A stretch of DNA of 64,000 bases, taken from the NCBI GenBank assembly GCA_030668485.1, contig DAOUTW010000017.1:1-64000 (forward strand). Direction: 5' to 3'. How positions within the stretch are numbered: the first letter of the stretch is position 1; each line of letters opens with the position of its first letter. Position numbers and translations under genes: made by a program. The notes beneath the pieces are model-generated. The model saw only the letters and a list, made by a program, of their open reading frames with translations. It did no database searches and was not told the origin of the DNA. This DNA comes from Candidatus Zixiibacteriota bacterium (GTDB lineage Bacteria > Zixibacteria > MSB-5A5 > GN15 > JAAZOE01). Below are positions 9,947 through 18,704 of this stretch, piece after piece.

Positions 9947-10017
9947 TAAAAGCCTGCCCAAAAACCAATAATGGGGTGCCCCGTCTATAACTTACTTGAT
10001 GACCTCTCGCTCTGAAC

Positions 10018-10614
10018 TTAATGTCCGCAGGAATGGAACGATTCGGAAATCTGATCGGTAGGCACGCCAAACTTTTCGGCCAATGACTTCGCCAGTTTCA
10101 GGTACTTCTCATGAGTCCCTTCGCCCATGTGGTCTTTTTCCACATGATGAAACGACTCCAGCATCTTCTTTTGTTCGTCCTCATTAAACGTCTGTTCGGC
10201 CATCGGATAAAGGATATCATCCTCTTTCTTGATATGGGCACGCAACAGCGCGGCATAACCCTTTGCATTTTCGGCGAAAGCCTTCACGGCTGATTCATCA
10301 CCGGCGGCAGCGGCGTCGATATTTTCCGACATACCCTTCACGAAGTTCCGTCCCATGACATGCTCCGAAAGCATGACGCCGATCGGGCCGCTGTCGGACG
10401 GCATCCCTTTGGCGACCATCTCCACAAACAGGATATCTTCTTCTTTGCCGTGATGACATTGATCGGCGAAGGTACGGATAAAGTCGACCGCTTCTCTGGC
10501 CGATTGACCGTCCAGTTTGCTCTCGGCCAGCGCCTTGTCGGTCATTTTCACCATACAATCTATCACTACTTCGATCACGCGATGTTCACTTGACAATATC
10601 TTGGTTGCTTCCAT
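10018..10614 (-). CDS. Hemerythrin HHE domain protein
   Basis: This 198-aa cytoplasmic protein has the spacing of iron ligands of a hemerythrin-like four-helix bundle: H11 in SEHRV, H54/H55 and E58 in QCHHGKEED, H85 in LSEHVMG, and H127 with E131 in AHIKKEDDILYP. Such proteins bind a non-heme di-iron centre and take part in oxygen, NO or iron handling. A further pair of His residues (FHHVEKDHMGEGTHEKY) and the C-terminal SFHSCGH could be additional metal ligands. In an otherwise anaerobic-looking gene set it most likely serves oxygen or nitrosative stress protection. It is convergent with the esterase gene and followed by no operon partner. Confidence 0.88.
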   Translation of the reverse strand: MEATKILSSEHRVIEVVIDCMVKMTDKALAESKLDGQSAREAVDFIRTFADQCHHGKEEDILFVEMVAKGMPSDSGPIGVMLSEHVMGRNFVKGMSENIDAAAAGDESAVKAFAENAKGYAALLRAHIKKEDDILYPMAEQTFNEDEQKKMLESFHHVEKDHMGEGTHEKYLKLAKSLAEKFGVPTDQISESFHSCGH

Positions 10615-11268
10615 TTTTATTCCCTTTATTCGGATATGCTATTCCAGTTATATGTAATTACTGCTACGCGGGGAATTGGTGCGCATTTGTATTGATCCGG
10701 CAGGCAAAAGCCTGTCTTTAGCTGTCGCGCTGGCAGAAGCCGGATTTTGGCTGTAGCAAGGGTGACTGGAATGAATTGCCATAGTAAACGCCGAGAAAAA
10801 CGAGAACATCCGGCAGACTCGATGCAGAAAAGTGTATGTATTTTACATACACCGGGTGTTATTTTAGGTCCCATTATTGATTGTCGTTCTTGGGATTGCA
10901 GGGGATTTGGCTTTGGTCGCTCATTTTTAAAGAATTTTCTTTTTTGGGTATCATTTTCTGTCCCGCTCAGACGGACATGTATGTTTCGCAATGGTTTAGG
11001 GTTCGTTTCGCATATTTAAGGTTTTTGCCGACTCTGGCTTTCGGGGGAATTTTCTTTTCGGTTGTGTGCATAGGTAAGACTCCATAAATGTCAGGTTCAT
11101 TTATAGGGAGGAGGGCAGGATCTACAACGATGTTATGTCGATTTTGCAGGCCGGTGGCAGGGGCCACTTTTGGGCTATCGCATGGATGATCTGGATTAAC
11201 TGCTATTGTGATCGCTTGAATCCCACCAGCGGACATAAGAATGTCCTCTGGGCGGGGTACTCGGTACT
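10615..11268 (+). other. Gene-free stretch between hemerythrin and restriction-modification genes
   Basis: I find no convincing coding sequence in these 650 bp; the open frames lack ribosome sites and family resemblance. It holds a CAGGC-AAAA-GCCTG hairpin at 10701-10714 and the palindrome at 10832-10852. The base pattern (T-rich runs near 10920-11060) differs from the flanks and could be degraded sequence at the edge of a transferred segment. Confidence 0.5.
10832..10852. promoter_or_regulatory. Perfect 9-bp inverted repeat, possible operator
   Basis: GTGTATGTA and TACATACAC are separated by TTT, a symmetric site of the kind bound by a dimeric regulator. It lies in the gap between the hemerythrin and restriction-modification genes, but not immediately upstream of either start, so its target is unclear. 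It lacks the T-tract of a terminator. Confidence 0.4.
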
Positions 11269-14200
11269 TTATCCTCGAATCAGTACCTTGAGTTCAGCGA
11301 AAATCTTCTCCTGCAAGTCCTCATCAGAAGTGCGATCAGCGACAAGCTCATTAAGCTTCGCATCTCTCTTTTTCACGAACCTGGCGTATTGATTTAAAAC
11401 CCTGTTGCATTCCTCTTTGGTGTGCGGAACACGGATTAGGCCCCGGTAACCATCCTCGACAAGCAACATAATCAAGTCGTCCTGTCTTTTATGCTGTGTC
11501 GAGACATGACCTGTATTTCTTTTTCCTTTCGCGAATGTTAGTCCGTTTCCATTGAACATATCAGCAGATATTTTGGGTGTGCCGATATCAGGTAGATCGT
11601 GCGAATCGAATGGCTCGTTTCTATCAATGAAGTCGGGATCATACTGCTTAAGGAGCCATGTTTCCGACGATTGAATGTCTTCGTATATCTGCGCGGCAAT
11701 GTCCGCAGGCCTCAACTTACCCCTTCGCTTCGTGAGGTTCTTATTTGCAATTGCCTTTTCTTCCTTTAGCCGTACAATTTCAAAGAAGGTTCGCATATAA
11801 TCATAAAGCACATCCAAAATTTCAGCCCTGCGCTTCTTTGTCTTAACGCCCATCATCTCAAGCACGGCTTCGTCAAGTTCGCGCCTGTCTTCCATGTCGA
11901 GTTCGCAGAGATCCGATAATGACTCAAGATCATTTTCCCGACCAGATTGAGTGTAAGCCATTTGTCTTAGACGCTTTTCAGAAAGAAACTGCAATGCGCC
12001 TCTTTTTGAAAGCTCTTGAAATGCCAAAGCAACTCTATTCAAAGATTTCTTAGTTCCACGTTCGGGATTTGGAACAAGCATCATGTTTACATCAACGACT
12101 TCTGTTTTCAGATTTCCCTCAACGCCCACCGGGCGACCAAACTGGAACTTTGAAAGTACAACAAGAGTCGAGTTCAACACCCCAGCTATTACGTCACCTG
12201 ACACAGATTTTGCTGAGACGTCAAATAGATTGTGATTGCAGATAAGATTATGATGGTTAACCGGTATGGCGTGCTTGTACTGTTGAGCCATTGGCCAAAA
12301 TGCCTCTCCTCTCATATGGCCGGATAAATCATACCATTCGCGTGCCTCAGATTGACGTGATGCACATGTCGATCCTTTGTGAACTCCTAAAGATTCACCC
12401 CACTTCACATATGCTTTTGCGTATTTCCCCTTAATGTTTTTCCTGCGCTCATCAATCAATAGAATCATACGTGCACAGTTTTCGGGAAGGGCAACAAAAC
12501 CGTCTACCTCCATAAGACTGTGCAATTCGGGCTCAAGATATCTCGATTCGATTGGCATTATCGTATTGTAGCCTTCTCCACACCTAACGAGCTTCACCTC
12601 ACCATTCTCTACAGCCTTGCGGGGTAATCCGAATTCCGATTTGAAGAGGGTTGAATCAGGATATTTTTCTAACATTTCATAACTGCAATCTCTTGGGAAG
12701 AAAAAGGAATCATTACCGGACTTTACGCCAAACCTCACTTCGGTAATTGCACCAAGCGGCTTGAGTGCGCTACCGAAGGCATCAACCAAATCAAACCAAA
12801 CATCCGGGGCTCGCAAGTGCATACCCCACTTGCCACCGAAGTAATGCCCGTCCTCTTTGCCCATCGCACGACCTAATTTGACACCATTATCCCATAACTC
12901 TCCTTGACAAACCAGTCTTGCTCTATACCTATTATTCAATTCATTTCCCGTTAGTCCCATAATTTCATCACGGAAATCATCAGCCGCCTGCACTGCGCCC
13001 GCGACCGTACCATCATTGGCGAGGAGCTCACTCATTGGGCGACGTAATTGAACGAATTTCACATTATTCGACGTTCGCTTCGTATCATCAGGCTGGCGTT
13101 TTAGAATGGTCACCGTGGTTGCGACCCGTGCGCCAATAAACCATGGTTCATCAATGCTCTCAAAGACAGCCTTAATCTCGAAATTCCTGAGTATCCACTC
13201 CTGAAGCTTAAACCCGTATTCCACGTCAAGCCATTGACTTGAAGTGAGAAGGCAGAGATAACCGTCATCCTTGAGAAAAGTCGTAGCATGCGGCCAGAAG
13301 TAACAGTGGATATCGCTCCGCCCGGAAAGAGTTACATGCGCCTCTTTCTTAATAAGTTCTTTATAGCGCGGCTTTTTGGCCTTGGGTATCTCTTCCTGAC
13401 GAATGTATGGGGGGTTACCGATAACTGCATCAAGCGCCGGTACCTCAACATCGCGGCGTTGAGTCGTACCCATTCCAGCCGACTTAATCTTGCGTGGTAG
13501 TGTGGCAAAGACCTTTCCGGAATCGACCTCAAAGAAATCGCTTCTGACAATCTGAGGGTAATTTTCGTCGTCAATAAGATCACGCACTGCAAGATTGATG
13601 GTGGTCAAGTGCGTAGCAAAATTCATAATATCGACGCCGAAGATATTCTTCAGAATTTCACCGTGTTGCTGCTCGGGTTTCAGGGCTTTCATACGGGCAT
13701 AAGCACGGACAAGGAAAGTCCCACCACCACAGGCCGGATCCATTACCTTTTCGTCGCCGTCTCGTATGCAGAAGCTGTTAATGAGGTCGACAATCTCGAC
13801 ACGGGTGTAATACTGGCCGTATTTGTGTCGTTCCTCGGGTGACAGGAGACGTTCAAACATCGTGCCGATCACTTCGTGATCGAGCTTCGAGAAATCAAAG
13901 TCATGGATTTCATCGATAAGCGTACGCCAGTGCGGGACGGCTTCATCAGAATAAAAGGGGATGCGATTACCCGTCGATCTATGATCCTCACCGAAAACCG
14001 TTTCATAGTCACCGGTGACTTTGACCGCATCTTTGAAATACGATTCAAGATGCGTCCAGAGTTGTTCTCCGGTTTCGACATGGTCAGGCACACGGAGTTT
14101 AACCAACCGCCGGCCATATCTCTTGAGCAATGCCTCGTGAAAGACGAGTTTGTTCACTAAGGCATAGCAGGCAAAGCGTGAGGCCCGCTCAAGGTTTTCC

Positions 14201-14862
14201 CGGATACCCTCCGGATTATCATATATTGTCCAACCCTGATCCTCACGCATCCACTTGTCAAGGCGAACTCGCTCCCGTTTGTTTTTGTATAGTTGATCTA
14301 ACTTATCGTAGGTAAATTGGATAGGCATTTTTAGCGATGATTCAAGAGCCTCGATAAATTTTTCATCGGGCGGTTTGCGACCGATTTTGACGGTGCCCTC
14401 AAGAATCTGGGCGACAGAATGAAGAAATTTCACCAGCCAGCCGGTGACATCATCCTCAGTCGCCTTATGCTCAAGCTGTGCCTCATTGTGAACGTGTGTG
14501 ACCGGCCAGGATTTGTAATCCTGTCCCAGCTTTGATGGATCTGCCGGATCGGTCTCCCAAAGGACACAATCATTTACATTCCAAGTGAAGAAAAATCGAG
14601 CTTTCGCCCGGCGGGCTTTTTTTCGGGCGTCTTTTACGACCTTGCTGATGTAGGGACTACTGCCGTCGGCCTGGTATGGCAGTTTAATTTCGCCGGTAAT
14701 AAGCGCCCGCTTGCTTTTGTCAAGAAGGGTCAGATCGCGTCGTTTTCGACTGCCGTCTCCGGTCTGCTCGACTTTCGCACGGTAAAATGGGGGTATTGGT
14801 GTGCGGTCGAGAATTTCGTTTATCCAACTGCAAACATCGCCTGTAAATTCCCATTCATTCAT
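11269..14862 (-). CDS. Type IIG restriction-modification enzyme (nuclease plus N6-adenine DNA methyltransferase)
   Basis: The 1197-aa single-chain enzyme should both cut and methylate DNA. Near the N-terminus lies a PD-(D/E)xK-like nuclease motif: D43 in RRDLTLLDK, then ExK (E58, K60) in ITGEIKLP. The methyltransferase core has SAM-binding motif I DPACGGGTFLVRA (about 375) and catalytic motif IV NPPYIRQEE (about 480), the NPPY signature of N6-adenine enzymes. The C-terminal third holds a TaqI/Eco57I-like target-recognition region followed by helical segments (LYDYMRTFFEIVRLKEEK). No separate specificity, helicase or nuclease gene flanks it, which fits a self-contained IIG system. Its base usage looks less GC-biased than the neighbours, and it sits beside a poorly coding stretch; horizontal acquisition is likely. 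The recognition site cannot be read from sequence. Confidence 0.85.
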   Translation of the reverse strand: MNEWEFTGDVCSWINEILDRTPIPPFYRAKVEQTGDGSRKRRDLTLLDKSKRALITGEIKLPYQADGSSPYISKVVKDARKKARRAKARFFFTWNVNDCVLWETDPADPSKLGQDYKSWPVTHVHNEAQLEHKATEDDVTGWLVKFLHSVAQILEGTVKIGRKPPDEKFIEALESSLKMPIQFTYDKLDQLYKNKRERVRLDKWMREDQGWTIYDNPEGIRENLERASRFACYALVNKLVFHEALLKRYGRRLVKLRVPDHVETGEQLWTHLESYFKDAVKVTGDYETVFGEDHRSTGNRIPFYSDEAVPHWRTLIDEIHDFDFSKLDHEVIGTMFERLLSPEERHKYGQYYTRVEIVDLINSFCIRDGDEKVMDPACGGGTFLVRAYARMKALKPEQQHGEILKNIFGVDIMNFATHLTTINLAVRDLIDDENYPQIVRSDFFEVDSGKVFATLPRKIKSAGMGTTQRRDVEVPALDAVIGNPPYIRQEEIPKAKKPRYKELIKKEAHVTLSGRSDIHCYFWPHATTFLKDDGYLCLLTSSQWLDVEYGFKLQEWILRNFEIKAVFESIDEPWFIGARVATTVTILKRQPDDTKRTSNNVKFVQLRRPMSELLANDGTVAGAVQAADDFRDEIMGLTGNELNNRYRARLVCQGELWDNGVKLGRAMGKEDGHYFGGKWGMHLRAPDVWFDLVDAFGSALKPLGAITEVRFGVKSGNDSFFFPRDCSYEMLEKYPDSTLFKSEFGLPRKAVENGEVKLVRCGEGYNTIMPIESRYLEPELHSLMEVDGFVALPENCARMILLIDERRKNIKGKYAKAYVKWGESLGVHKGSTCASRQSEAREWYDLSGHMRGEAFWPMAQQYKHAIPVNHHNLICNHNLFDVSAKSVSGDVIAGVLNSTLVVLSKFQFGRPVGVEGNLKTEVVDVNMMLVPNPERGTKKSLNRVALAFQELSKRGALQFLSEKRLRQMAYTQSGRENDLESLSDLCELDMEDRRELDEAVLEMMGVKTKKRRAEILDVLYDYMRTFFEIVRLKEEKAIANKNLTKRRGKLRPADIAAQIYEDIQSSETWLLKQYDPDFIDRNEPFDSHDLPDIGTPKISADMFNGNGLTFAKGKRNTGHVSTQHKRQDDLIMLLVEDGYRGLIRVPHTKEECNRVLNQYARFVKKRDAKLNELVADRTSDEDLQEKIFAELKVLIRG

Positions 14863-15032
14863 AATAAGAGCCTTCTATTCAAAAGCAGAATATACATGTT
14901 CCCCAACCAATCACGCAATTAAACAATAACCTATAGTTTCTGCAATACTCTTTCTTGTCATCTCTATACTTTGTGATGACCGTTTGCCACTTTCCAATGT
15001 CAGTATTCGTGCTGGTTGTCCAGGTCTTCAGA

Positions 15033-15055
15033 GGCGGGATCACACGGATCCCGCC
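15033..15055. repeat. Perfect intergenic palindrome
   Basis: GGCGGGATC and GATCCCGCC form a 9-bp stem around ACACG, in the gap between the ptb gene and the restriction-modification gene. It lacks a T-tract in either direction, so it is more like a dispersed REP-type palindrome than a terminator. Similar GC-rich palindromes occur at 58418 and 58462. Confidence 0.5.
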
Positions 15056-15081
15056 CTACGAGAAATATACTATCGGAAACC

Positions 15082-16014
15082 TTACTTATCATTCAAGGCT
15101 ATGAACGATGCCAGGACGAGGGAATTGAAGATGTTGTCGGTCGTGTCGCAGCGAGAGGACAATGCTATCGGGACTTTACCGCCGACGATCACACTCGCCG
15201 TCTTCGCTTTGGCGAAGATCGACATCGCTTTATAGGTCGCGTTGCCGGTTTCAATATTCGGCATAATGATAATATCGGCCCGGCCGGCTACTTCGGACTT
15301 GACGCCCTTCTGTTCGGCCACTTCCGGCACCAGCGCCACATCCATCGACAACGGCCCATCGATATAACAATTATTAATCTGCCCCTTATCCTGCATCTTG
15401 GATATCACGGCGCCGTCCATCGTTACCGGCATTGCCGTATAGATCACCTCGACCGCCGCCATCATTGCTACCCGTGGCATTTCCACTCCCAGCATATTGG
15501 CGACCCGGACCGAGTTCAGGATTATCCCCAGCTTCTGATCGATATTAGGCGCCACGGTAACACCGCCGTCACTCATAATCAACAACCGGGGGTACAGCTC
15601 ATGTTCGAATATCGCCAGATGACTCAGGATGTTTTTGCGAACCCGCAAACCATTCGGGCGTTCGAACATCCTTGCCAGCATCAGGCCGGTTGTAATATTT
15701 CCGCGAATGATAAAATCGACCTTGTCGTCAACCACCAGTTTGACCGTTTCGATGATCATATCGACCTTGCTGTCGCGGTCGATTATCTGGAGCGACGAGA
15801 GATCAAGGTCATTAGCCTTCGCATTCTCTTCAATCTTATTTTTCGGGCCGATAAGTATCGGTTCGATCAGCCCCTCTTCGGCGGCGCGAATGGTCATTTT
15901 GAGATAAGACGGTTCCTCGGCTCCGACCAATGCCGCACGAGCTCTTTTCTTGGAAGTCTCAATCCGCTTGGTGGCCGAGACAAGCCGGTCGAAAGTTTTA
16001 ATCTGGTCGCTCAT
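15082..16014 (-). CDS. ptb: Phosphate butyryltransferase / phosphate acyltransferase (copy 2 of tandem pair)
   Basis: This 310-aa enzyme belongs to the Pta/Ptb family and transfers an acyl group from CoA to phosphate, making acyl-phosphate. Recognisable regions include ALVGAEEPSYLKMTIRAAEE near the N-terminus, GNITTGLMLARMF, the conserved LLIMSDGGVTVAPNIDQKLG, YIDGPLSMDVAL and the C-terminal KTASVIVGGKVPIALSSRCD. Length matches Ptb and is shorter than bifunctional enzymes. It begins 3 bp after a paralogous ptb gene and is the last gene of the iorA-iorB-buk-ptb-ptb operon, so its product should feed the butyrate kinase next door. Substrate chain (butyryl, branched or aryl-acetyl) cannot be decided from sequence. 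Confidence 0.88.
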   Translation of the reverse strand: MSDQIKTFDRLVSATKRIETSKKRARAALVGAEEPSYLKMTIRAAEEGLIEPILIGPKNKIEENAKANDLDLSSLQIIDRDSKVDMIIETVKLVVDDKVDFIIRGNITTGLMLARMFERPNGLRVRKNILSHLAIFEHELYPRLLIMSDGGVTVAPNIDQKLGIILNSVRVANMLGVEMPRVAMMAAVEVIYTAMPVTMDGAVISKMQDKGQINNCYIDGPLSMDVALVPEVAEQKGVKSEVAGRADIIIMPNIETGNATYKAMSIFAKAKTASVIVGGKVPIALSSRCDTTDNIFNSLVLASFIALNDK

Positions 16015-16017
16015 CGC

Positions 16018-16956
16018 TTATCCCTCCCCCTCGGTGCGGCGGTAATAATCAGAGACGAGGCAAGCGAGAGCAATCGACGTCTTTTTGCCGATCACCGGAT
16101 CGGTTCGCGACACCAACGAGACCGGTACTCTGGCGCCGACAATCACACCGGCGAAAATCGCCCTGGCAAAGATTATCATGCTTTTGGTGGTGATATTGCA
16201 TTCCTCGATACTGCTCACCAAATAGACATCGGCATTCCCGGCTACCGGGTTGTCGATTCCTTCCATCGCGGCAACATCGGCCGAGGTCGCAAAATCAAAA
16301 CTCATCGGTCCGGCCACTTCGCACCCGGCGATATTTTCGGCTTTGACTATTTTAACCAGTTCTGCGTTTTCTTTGGTTTGCGGCATCTTGTCGATAACAG
16401 TATCTGCGGCGGCCGACAAAGCCACTCTCACCGGATCGATCCCAAGTGCCTTGCCGACCAGCACGGCATTTTTCAGGATACCCAGTTTTTGTTCAAGTCT
16501 TGGTTTAACTATCATCCCGCCATCGGTGACCATCAACAACTTATGATAACCCGGCAATGTCAGAACGGCGACATGCGAGAGAGTCGATCCAGCCCGCAGG
16601 TTAAAGCGTTTGTCGAGGACGCCCTTGAGTAATGCCGAGGTAGAGACGAATCCTTTCATCACCGCATCGGCCTCGCCGGTCGACGCCAATTCCACCGCTT
16701 GCAATACCGCCTTACTGGCGTCCGGCTGATCGATGACATCGAGGCCGTCGAGTGAAATCTGATTTTCCTCGGATAGATTTTTGATTTTTTGACCATCACC
16801 GAACAGCGAAGCGTCGCATATGCCGTCATCATAGGCTGAACGAACGGCACCCAGGACGTCGGCATCCTGCGCTACCGCGACTGATATCCGCCGTCGTTTA
16901 CCATTTTGCGACAGCTTTTGCGCGGCTGCAATAATTTCCTGAGATGATTTGATCAT
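16018..16956 (-). CDS. ptb: Phosphate butyryltransferase / phosphate acyltransferase (copy 1 of tandem pair)
   Basis: The 312-aa product is a second Pta/Ptb-family acyltransferase. It shares with its neighbour the order of conserved blocks: VAVAQDADVLGAVRSAYDDG, GFVSTSALLKGVLDKRF, KLLMVTDGGMIVKPRLEQKL, VAGPMSFDFATS, and the final GVIVGARVPVSLVSRTDP. The two copies are clearly diverged (many substitutions outside these blocks), so this is not a recent duplication. They may form a hetero-oligomer or prefer different acyl-CoAs. It lies between the butyrate kinase gene and the second ptb within a compact minus-strand operon. Confidence 0.88.
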   Translation of the reverse strand: MIKSSQEIIAAAQKLSQNGKRRRISVAVAQDADVLGAVRSAYDDGICDASLFGDGQKIKNLSEENQISLDGLDVIDQPDASKAVLQAVELASTGEADAVMKGFVSTSALLKGVLDKRFNLRAGSTLSHVAVLTLPGYHKLLMVTDGGMIVKPRLEQKLGILKNAVLVGKALGIDPVRVALSAAADTVIDKMPQTKENAELVKIVKAENIAGCEVAGPMSFDFATSADVAAMEGIDNPVAGNADVYLVSSIEECNITTKSMIIFARAIFAGVIVGARVPVSLVSRTDPVIGKKTSIALACLVSDYYRRTEGEG

Positions 16957-16997
16957 GGCTGTAATATATGGAATTGTTGATGGAATGCGAACCCGAA

Positions 16998-18077
16998 TTA
17001 ATCGTAGATTTTGACTTTTTCCTCTCCGGTCAAAGCGCGGATGGCGCCCTCGGCCAGCGCTTTCATTTCATGTTCGCCCGGCACCAATTTGATCGGGGCG
17101 ATAAATTCGACATAGCTCGAAATCGTATCGGTCAGGCGCTGAGAATATGCCATTCCCCCGGTCAGTATTATGCCGTCGATTTTGCCCTTCAGCACGGCGC
17201 TAACTGCCCCGATTTCCTTAGCGATCTGATAACACATCGCATTGAATATGGTCTTTGCTTTCTGATCGCCGCCCGCAATCATCTGCTCTACCTGGCGGAG
17301 ATCATTGACACCGAGATAGCCCATCAGGCCGCTTTTCTTGGACAGCGCTTTTTCCAGATCTTTCTGCTCGTACTTACCTGAATAACACAACTCCACCAAA
17401 GCTCCGATCGGCAAGGCTCCGGCTCGATCCGGCGAAAATGGTCCCATCCCCAAAAGGCCGTCGTTGACATCAACGATCAGGCCTTTTTCAAGAGCGGCGA
17501 TGGAAATTCCATTACCCATATGGGCTACGATGAAGTTTACTTCCTCCAGCTTTCGGCCCATTCCTGCCGCCTCGGCGCGCCCGACCGCTTTTATGTTCAA
17601 GGCATGAGCCCGACATTTGCGAACGATTCCCGGAAAGCCGGAGATGCGAGCCAGGTCGGTAAAATTATCGACCGTGATCGGATCGGTGATATAGGCCGGA
17701 GCTATGAACTTCTTTGAGAAGTAATCGGCCAGAAGAGGTCCCAGATTTGAGGCATGATTGGAATAATGCGAGGTGCGTACATCACCCAGCATTTGTTCTG
17801 AAATGCTATAGGTCCCGCCTTCAAGTGGCTTGAGGGGCGCTCCACGTCCGGCAATGGCATTGAATGATCGATCTTCCTCCGGAATTGTCTCCAGCCATTT
17901 CTCGATCCCTTTGAGGCGCAGATCAAACTGCTCCGAAACAAGATCGAATGCGGCCAGTTCTTCGGCCACATATTCGATATTTTCGCTGTGGATTTCCTCG
18001 CTGCCGCGAAAGACTGCCACTTTGGTAGAGGTTGTCCCGGGATTGATAACCAGGACAGCCGCCTCATTCTTATCCAT
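16998..18077 (-). CDS. buk: Butyrate kinase family acyl kinase
   Basis: This 359-aa ASKHA-fold kinase converts acyl-phosphate and ADP to the carboxylic acid and ATP. The N-terminal phosphate-binding motif VLVINPGTTSTKVAVF is characteristic of Buk and acetate kinase. IAGRGAPLKPLEGGTYSIS, the HMGNGISIAAL block and LTGGMAYSQRLTD are typical of butyrate kinases specifically; the length also fits Buk rather than the longer acetate kinase. Together with the two ptb genes downstream it forms a substrate-level phosphorylation branch. Placement directly after iorAB suggests that the acids made are aryl- or branched-chain acids from amino-acid-derived keto acids, rather than butyrate alone. Confidence 0.92.
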   Translation of the reverse strand: MDKNEAAVLVINPGTTSTKVAVFRGSEEIHSENIEYVAEELAAFDLVSEQFDLRLKGIEKWLETIPEEDRSFNAIAGRGAPLKPLEGGTYSISEQMLGDVRTSHYSNHASNLGPLLADYFSKKFIAPAYITDPITVDNFTDLARISGFPGIVRKCRAHALNIKAVGRAEAAGMGRKLEEVNFIVAHMGNGISIAALEKGLIVDVNDGLLGMGPFSPDRAGALPIGALVELCYSGKYEQKDLEKALSKKSGLMGYLGVNDLRQVEQMIAGGDQKAKTIFNAMCYQIAKEIGAVSAVLKGKIDGIILTGGMAYSQRLTDTISSYVEFIAPIKLVPGEHEMKALAEGAIRALTGEEKVKIYD

Positions 18078-18097
18078 GTTTCCCTCTGAGGTTTATT

Positions 18098-18700
18098 CTA
18101 CGCTTTCACCTCGCTGCCGGCCAGCTCGTATCCCTGCGAAAAAGCCTTGAGATTCAAATCTACATATTTCGGCTTGACCAGTTTTTTGATGGCTTCTTCC
18201 CAGACGTTTCTCTCAAACCCGATGAAGGGCGAGGCGACCGCCAGGAGAATAGTATTCACGAGTCGAATATTTCCAAGTTCAAGCGCCATTTTTTCGGCAT
18301 CGACCAGAATAACGTTATCAGTCCGTTTTCTGATCTCGGCCACGGGATCTTCGGGATAGCTGAGCTTGCCAAAATTGGCTGACGGGGGTACCAGCCGGGT
18401 GCTGGAGATGACCATTTTTCCGGTGGGTGATAACCAATCAATCGCCCCCAGCCCTTCGGCCTGCTCAAACGACAGGATAATGTCGGCCTGACCGTAGGGG
18501 ATGATCGGCGAGAATACTTTTTTCCCGATTCTGACATGTGATGAAACGACTCCGCCTCTTTGCGACATGCCGTGGACTTCAGATTTTTTGACATCATAGC
18601 CGGAAACGATAGCGGCTTCCGACAACAGTTCCGATGCCAAAAGCACCCCCTGGCCGCCGACTCCGGCAATAAATATATTTTTAATTTGATTATCCATCAT
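18098..18700 (-). CDS. iorB: Indolepyruvate:ferredoxin oxidoreductase beta subunit
   Basis: The 200-aa protein matches the gamma-type catalytic partner of 2-keto acid:ferredoxin oxidoreductases: FIAGVGGQGVLLASELLSEA (nucleotide-type GxGGQG motif), KKSEVHGMSQRGGVVSSHVR and a C-terminal helical region. With IorA it oxidises arylpyruvates (from Trp, Phe, Tyr) to aryl-acetyl-CoA while reducing ferredoxin. It starts 4 bp after iorA, indicating translational coupling. It is followed by buk, which places ATP recovery straight after acyl-CoA formation. Confidence 0.93.
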   Translation of the reverse strand: MMDNQIKNIFIAGVGGQGVLLASELLSEAAIVSGYDVKKSEVHGMSQRGGVVSSHVRIGKKVFSPIIPYGQADIILSFEQAEGLGAIDWLSPTGKMVISSTRLVPPSANFGKLSYPEDPVAEIRKRTDNVILVDAEKMALELGNIRLVNTILLAVASPFIGFERNVWEEAIKKLVKPKYVDLNLKAFSQGYELAGSEVKA

Positions 18701-18704
18701 ATCC

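Noticed and set aside
10626-11087. Small open frames on both strands in the gap before the restriction-modification gene
   Set aside because: No ribosome site, no recognisable sequence and no consistent frame; treated as non-coding or degraded.
15016-16632. 538-residue open frame on the plus strand opposite the ptb genes
   Set aside because: It is an antisense shadow of two clear Ptb genes, His/Arg/Asp-rich with no family match or ribosome site.
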